Shown here in pieces: positions 6,781 through 9,227 of a stretch of DNA of 9,227 nucleotides (the stretch's first letter is position 1; every line of letters begins with the position of its first letter). The translations under genes were made by a program, and so were the position numbers. The DNA comes from DATHWB01 sp040902855. GTDB taxonomy: Bacteria > Actinomycetota > Acidimicrobiia > Spongiisociales > ZC4RG35. Location: the NCBI GenBank assembly GCA_040902855.1, contig JBBDWN010000008.1:1-9227 (forward strand), written 5' to 3'. The notes beneath the pieces are model-generated. The model had not been told where the DNA came from and searched no databases. It was given only the letters and a program-made list of their open reading frames with translations.

Positions 6781-6786
6781 ACCGTA
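6781..6786 (-). promoter_or_regulatory. -10 box of sufE, probably leaderless
   Basis: On the minus strand this reads TACGGT, seven bases upstream of the sufE ATG, the same geometry as before the cytochrome gene. The bases between box and ATG (TCACCCC) contain no Shine-Dalgarno. A leaderless transcript is inferred. Confidence 0.45.
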
Positions 6787-6834
6787 GGCGGAAGGCGGCC
6801 CCACCGGGGAATTGCCGGGCTGGGCGCCCGTCGG

Positions 6835-6867
6835 ACCGGCCCGCCTGTTCTGGGCCGCCGGTATCCT
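6835..6867 (+). promoter_or_regulatory. sseA promoter: -10 box with an inverted repeat upstream
   Basis: TATCCT (6862-6867) fits a -10 box and would start transcription near 6874. Upstream, ACCGGC (6835-6840) and GCCGGT (6857-6862) form an inverted repeat with a 16-base gap that covers the -35 region and touches the -10 box. It could be an operator, but GC-rich inverted repeats arise often by chance in DNA like this. A good Shine-Dalgarno, GAGGAG (6882-6887), lies five bases before the ATG. Confidence 0.4.
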
Positions 6868-6892
6868 CGGAACACGACAACGAGGAGAACCC

Positions 6893-7768
6893 ATGACCGT
6901 TCCCGCCGATCCGTCGCCTGCATTCCAGGGATTTGCCAACCCGGCAAAGCTGGTTTCCACCGATTGGGTGGCAGAACACATCGACGACGCTTCAGTCGTC
7001 ATCGTCGAGTCCGACGAAGACGTTCTCTTGTATGAGACGGGACATATCCCTGGTTCGATCAAGATCGACTGGCACGCAGATCTCAACGACGACACCGTCC
7101 GCGACTATCTCGACGGGCCCGCCTTCGCCGAGTTGATGTCGCGGCACGGCATCACCAGGGACACCACGGTCGTCTTTTATGGGGACAACTTCAACTGGTG
7201 GGCCGCCTACGCCCTCTGGGTTTTCACCCTGTTCGGCCATCCTGACACTCGCTTGATGGACGGTGGCCGGCAGAAGTGGGTGGCCGAGGGGCGTCCGCTG
7301 ACGACCGACAAGCCTGAGCGCCAGCCAGGCGAGTACCCGGTAGTCGACCGCGACGACGATCCCATCCGGGCGTTCATCACCGACGCCGTGGACCAGTCCA
7401 AGGCGTCGAAGCCGCTCATCGACGTTCGCTCTCCCGAGGAATTCCGCGGCGAGCGGATGCACATGCCCGACTACCCGAACGAGGGGGCCCTGCGCGGTGG
7501 CCACATCCCCGGTGCCGCCAACGTGCCGTGGAAGCGGGCGGCAAACGACGACGGCACGTTCAAGTCGGTCGATGATCTGAGAGCGATCTACCAATCCGAG
7601 GTCGGGCTCGGACCGGACGAGGAGATCGTGGTCTACTGCCGGATCGGTGAGCGGTCCAGCCACACCTGGTTCGTACTCACGCACCTCCTCGGATACGACA
7701 GCGTCAGGAACTACGACGGTTCGTGGACGGAGTACGGAAACGCAGTGCGGGTTCCGATCGAGAAGTGA
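6893..7768 (+). CDS. sseA: Thiosulfate/3-mercaptopyruvate sulfurtransferase (rhodanese) SseA
   Basis: This 291-residue tandem-rhodanese enzyme moves sulfane sulfur from thiosulfate or 3-mercaptopyruvate to an acceptor. The N-terminal rhodanese domain (about 20-135) is catalytically silent: its loop region reads YGDNFNWWA without cysteine. The C-terminal domain (about 158-288) holds the active loop CRIGER with Cys249, the only cysteine in the protein. CRIGERSSHTWFVL and NYDGSWTE are signatures of the actinobacterial group, and overall wording is closest to M. tuberculosis SseA (Rv3283) as I recall it. A longer frame from 6812 exists, but GAGGAG before 6893 fixes the start. It diverges from sufE, suggesting a shared sulfur-transfer role. 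Its TGA abuts the stop of tam with no base between. Preferred donor cannot be told from the sequence. Confidence 0.93.
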   Translation: MTVPADPSPAFQGFANPAKLVSTDWVAEHIDDASVVIVESDEDVLLYETGHIPGSIKIDWHADLNDDTVRDYLDGPAFAELMSRHGITRDTTVVFYGDNFNWWAAYALWVFTLFGHPDTRLMDGGRQKWVAEGRPLTTDKPERQPGEYPVVDRDDDPIRAFITDAVDQSKASKPLIDVRSPEEFRGERMHMPDYPNEGALRGGHIPGAANVPWKRAANDDGTFKSVDDLRAIYQSEVGLGPDEEIVVYCRIGERSSHTWFVLTHLLGYDSVRNYDGSWTEYGNAVRVPIEK

Positions 7769-8530
7769 TCACCGTCGCCGGGCGAGGATGAACAGGCGGG
7801 TGAACGGCAGGATCGTGGTGCCGTCCGGCTGCGGGGGATAGGCGGCGCGATAGCCCCGGGCGCACTCGTCGAGAAACCGCTGCCTTGCGACTCCGTCGAG
7901 AGCGGCGACGACAGGCGCGAGGATCGACCCCCGCACCCACGCCAGCACGGGATTCGGACCACCGAGCACGTGGTGATAGGTGGTGGACCAGGTTTCGACC
8001 TCCATGTCGGCCCCGAGCCATCTGCGGTAGTCGGCATGATTGGCCACCCGGTTCCGGAGCAGTCGAGCGCGAGGGTCGGATCCGTAGTCGCCGGCATCGA
8101 GGACCTGGGCTGGGATTCGATGGGTGGGAGCTGTCCAGTTGGCAGGCATCTGGATCGCGAGGACGCCTCCGTCGGCGAGGGCGGATGCAAGTCGCGCGAA
8201 GAGGTGTTCGTGGTCATCGACCCAGTGGAGCGCGGCGTTCGAATAGATGAGCCCGACGGGTTCGGTCGGTTCCCAACTTGCGATGTCTCCGCGCCTCCAC
8301 TCGATGTTCGGATGGGCCGGGACCCGCTGGAGCATCTCGTCTGAAGCATCGACCCCGACGACTTTCGCCCCCGGCCAACGGCGGGCCAGAGCGGTCGTCA
8401 GGATGCCGGTTCCGCAGCCGAGATCGACGACGAGAGGAGGGTCGATGTTCGGGACGCGACCGAGAAGATCGACGCCGGGCCGCAGCCGCTCGTCGCTGAA
8501 TGCCCCGTAGATGTCGGGATCCCACGTCAT
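7769..8530 (-). CDS. tam: Trans-aconitate 2-methyltransferase Tam
   Basis: This 253-residue SAM-dependent methyltransferase probably esterifies trans-aconitate, a by-product that inhibits the citric acid cycle. The length matches E. coli Tam (252). The nucleotide-binding motif VVDLGCGTG is at 34-42, Asp61 (GVDAS) contacts the SAM ribose, and Asp82 (GDIASW) contacts the adenine. Tam-like segments include DPDIYGAFSDERLRPGVDLL at the N-terminus, SNAALHWV (97-104), IQMPANW, TTYHHVLG and TRLFILARR at the C-terminus. The frame is open to 9013 but that stretch belongs to rluE; the ATG at 8530 overlaps the rluE stop (ATGA), begins the family homology, and has GAGGGG about seven bases upstream. It is last in the malQ-rluE-tam chain. 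Another small-molecule methyltransferase of the same fold is possible but less likely. Confidence 0.88.
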   Translation of the reverse strand: MTWDPDIYGAFSDERLRPGVDLLGRVPNIDPPLVVDLGCGTGILTTALARRWPGAKVVGVDASDEMLQRVPAHPNIEWRRGDIASWEPTEPVGLIYSNAALHWVDDHEHLFARLASALADGGVLAIQMPANWTAPTHRIPAQVLDAGDYGSDPRARLLRNRVANHADYRRWLGADMEVETWSTTYHHVLGGPNPVLAWVRGSILAPVVAALDGVARQRFLDECARGYRAAYPPQPDGTTILPFTRLFILARRR

Positions 8531-9093
8531 CGCACGGCCCCTCGGAGATCGGTGACCTCGTGGTGTGAAAGATGGCGCCACGTCCCAGGGGAGAGCCCGG
8601 CGAGCGTCACCGGACCGACAGCCCACCGGATCAGGCGGAGCGTCGGGTGGCCGACCGCCGCCGTCATGCGCCGGACCTGACGGTTCCTGCCTTCCGTGAT
8701 GGAGAGTTCGATCCACATGTCTCCGATTGTGGCTCGAAAACGAATGGGAGGGTTGCGTAGCGGGATCCAGGCCGGTGGCTCCATCCGGCGGGCGGCGGCG
8801 GGGGCGGTGCGGCGTCCCTGGACGACGACACCCTGTTCGAGTCGAGCGAGGGCGGCCTCGGTGACTTCGCCCTCCACCTGGACGAGATACGTCCGGGCGT
8901 GATGCGACGCGGTGAGTCCGCCGCGCAGGGCGGGATCGTCGCTGAGGATCAGCAGACCCTCCGAGTCCCGGTCGAGTCGACCGGCGGGGTAGATCCCAGG
9001 GAGGTCGATCCACTCCGCCAGGGTCGGTCGCCCCTGGTCGTCGGTGAATTTCGTGAGCGTCCCGAACGGCTTCCAGAAGGCGATCGTCGTCAT
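8527..9093 (-). CDS. rluE: 23S rRNA pseudouridine synthase, RluE-like
   Basis: This 188-residue enzyme of the RsuA/RluB/E/F family isomerises uridine to pseudouridine in rRNA; the E. coli RluE target is U2457 of 23S rRNA. The opening FWKPFGTLTKFTDDQGRPTL and YPAGRLDRDSEGLLIL match RluE wording, with Asp41 in RLD as the catalytic residue. The second family motif is TEGRNRQVRRM. No N-terminal S4 RNA-binding domain is present, which fits RluE rather than RluB or RsuA. The ATG overlaps the malQ stop (ATGA) and the stop overlaps the tam start (ATGA), so translation is probably coupled throughout; no separate Shine-Dalgarno is visible. The exact rRNA site in this organism is inferred by family. Confidence 0.92.
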   Translation of the reverse strand: MTTIAFWKPFGTLTKFTDDQGRPTLAEWIDLPGIYPAGRLDRDSEGLLILSDDPALRGGLTASHHARTYLVQVEGEVTEAALARLEQGVVVQGRRTAPAAARRMEPPAWIPLRNPPIRFRATIGDMWIELSITEGRNRQVRRMTAAVGHPTLRLIRWAVGPVTLAGLSPGTWRHLSHHEVTDLRGAVR

Positions 9094-9227
9094 CCGCGGC
9101 GCGAGCGGCGGACGGTGCGAGCCATGCGTTCGACGACCTCAGGCGTGACCTGGTCCCAAGTGAAGCGCCAGCGCCAGTTCCCCGCCTCGATCCCGGGTGT
9201 GTTCATTCGCGCCTCGCTGCCGAGGGA
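9090..9227 (-). CDS. malQ: 4-alpha-glucanotransferase MalQ, C-terminal 45 residues (partial)
   Basis: Only the 3' end of this gene lies in the window; the rest is beyond the right edge. The visible residues include SEARMNTPGIEAGNWRWRF, which is the characteristic C-terminal motif of glycoside hydrolase family 77 amylomaltase (R-x-N-x-PG followed by NWxWR), then a short charged tail ending RRSRRG. The full enzyme transfers alpha-1,4-glucan segments in maltodextrin or glycogen metabolism. Catalytic aspartate and glutamate residues would lie upstream and cannot be checked here. Its TGA overlaps the rluE ATG by 4 bp, making it at least the third gene from the end of this operon. Confidence 0.82.
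   Translation of the reverse strand, partial: SLGSEARMNTPGIEAGNWRWRFTWDQVTPEVVERMARTVRRSRRG

Noticed and set aside
6774..6947. Longer SufE frame into the spacer and sseA
   Set aside because: The extra residues are GC-rich shadow sequence antisense to the sseA start and are outside the SufE fold.
8531..9013. N-terminal extension of tam across rluE
   Set aside because: It is the wrong frame of the real pseudouridine synthase gene, and the methyltransferase homology begins at 8530.

Overview
The window is gene-dense, high-GC DNA holding twelve protein genes (eleven complete, one cut by the right edge). The organism is probably an actinomycete-type bacterium (Actinomycetota, possibly Acidimicrobiia; the phylum is an inference). 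Supporting signs are the GC-rich codon use, an SseA-type sulfurtransferase beside SufE, menaquinone rather than ubiquinone genes, TANNNT -10 boxes, and several starts that look leaderless. All twelve stop codons are TGA.

Layout. Positions 1-168 are non-coding and hold two identical 55-bp direct repeats, followed by a promoter. Positions 169-3109 (+) form a tight three-gene unit: a lipid-anchored cytochrome c, menC and menD, joined by 4-bp ATGA and GTGA overlaps. Running towards it on the minus strand (5534-3075) is murI, then a MerR-like regulator, then menF, again with overlapping ends; menF and menD collide tail to tail with a 35-bp overlap. A 44-bp gap at 5535-5578 separates murI from a divergent short-chain dehydrogenase (+, 5579-6343) of the type II 3-hydroxyacyl-CoA dehydrogenase kind. 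sufE (-) and sseA (+) diverge from a 119-bp spacer at 6774-6892. The right end is a minus-strand chain malQ (3' end only), rluE, tam, each joined to the next by an ATGA overlap; tam meets sseA with no base between the two stop codons.

How the genes work together. MenF (chorismate to isochorismate), MenD (isochorismate to SEPHCHC) and MenC (dehydration to o-succinylbenzoate) cover three early steps of menaquinone synthesis; MenH, MenE, MenB, MenA and the final methyltransferase are not in the window. The small cytochrome c co-encoded with menC-menD is a plausible electron carrier downstream of menaquinol. MurI supplies D-glutamate for peptidoglycan. SufE and SseA are both sulfur carriers acting through persulfides. 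RluE modifies 23S rRNA, Tam methylates trans-aconitate, and MalQ transfers glucan chains.

I found no mobile element, CRISPR array, RNA gene, phage gene or defence system. The window is mainly housekeeping. The points of interest are the 55-bp repeats, the promoter architecture (leaderless starts and a back-to-back -10 pair), the terminator-free convergent gene ends, the cytochrome c-menaquinone coupling, and the uncharacterised MerR-like gene between murI and menF.
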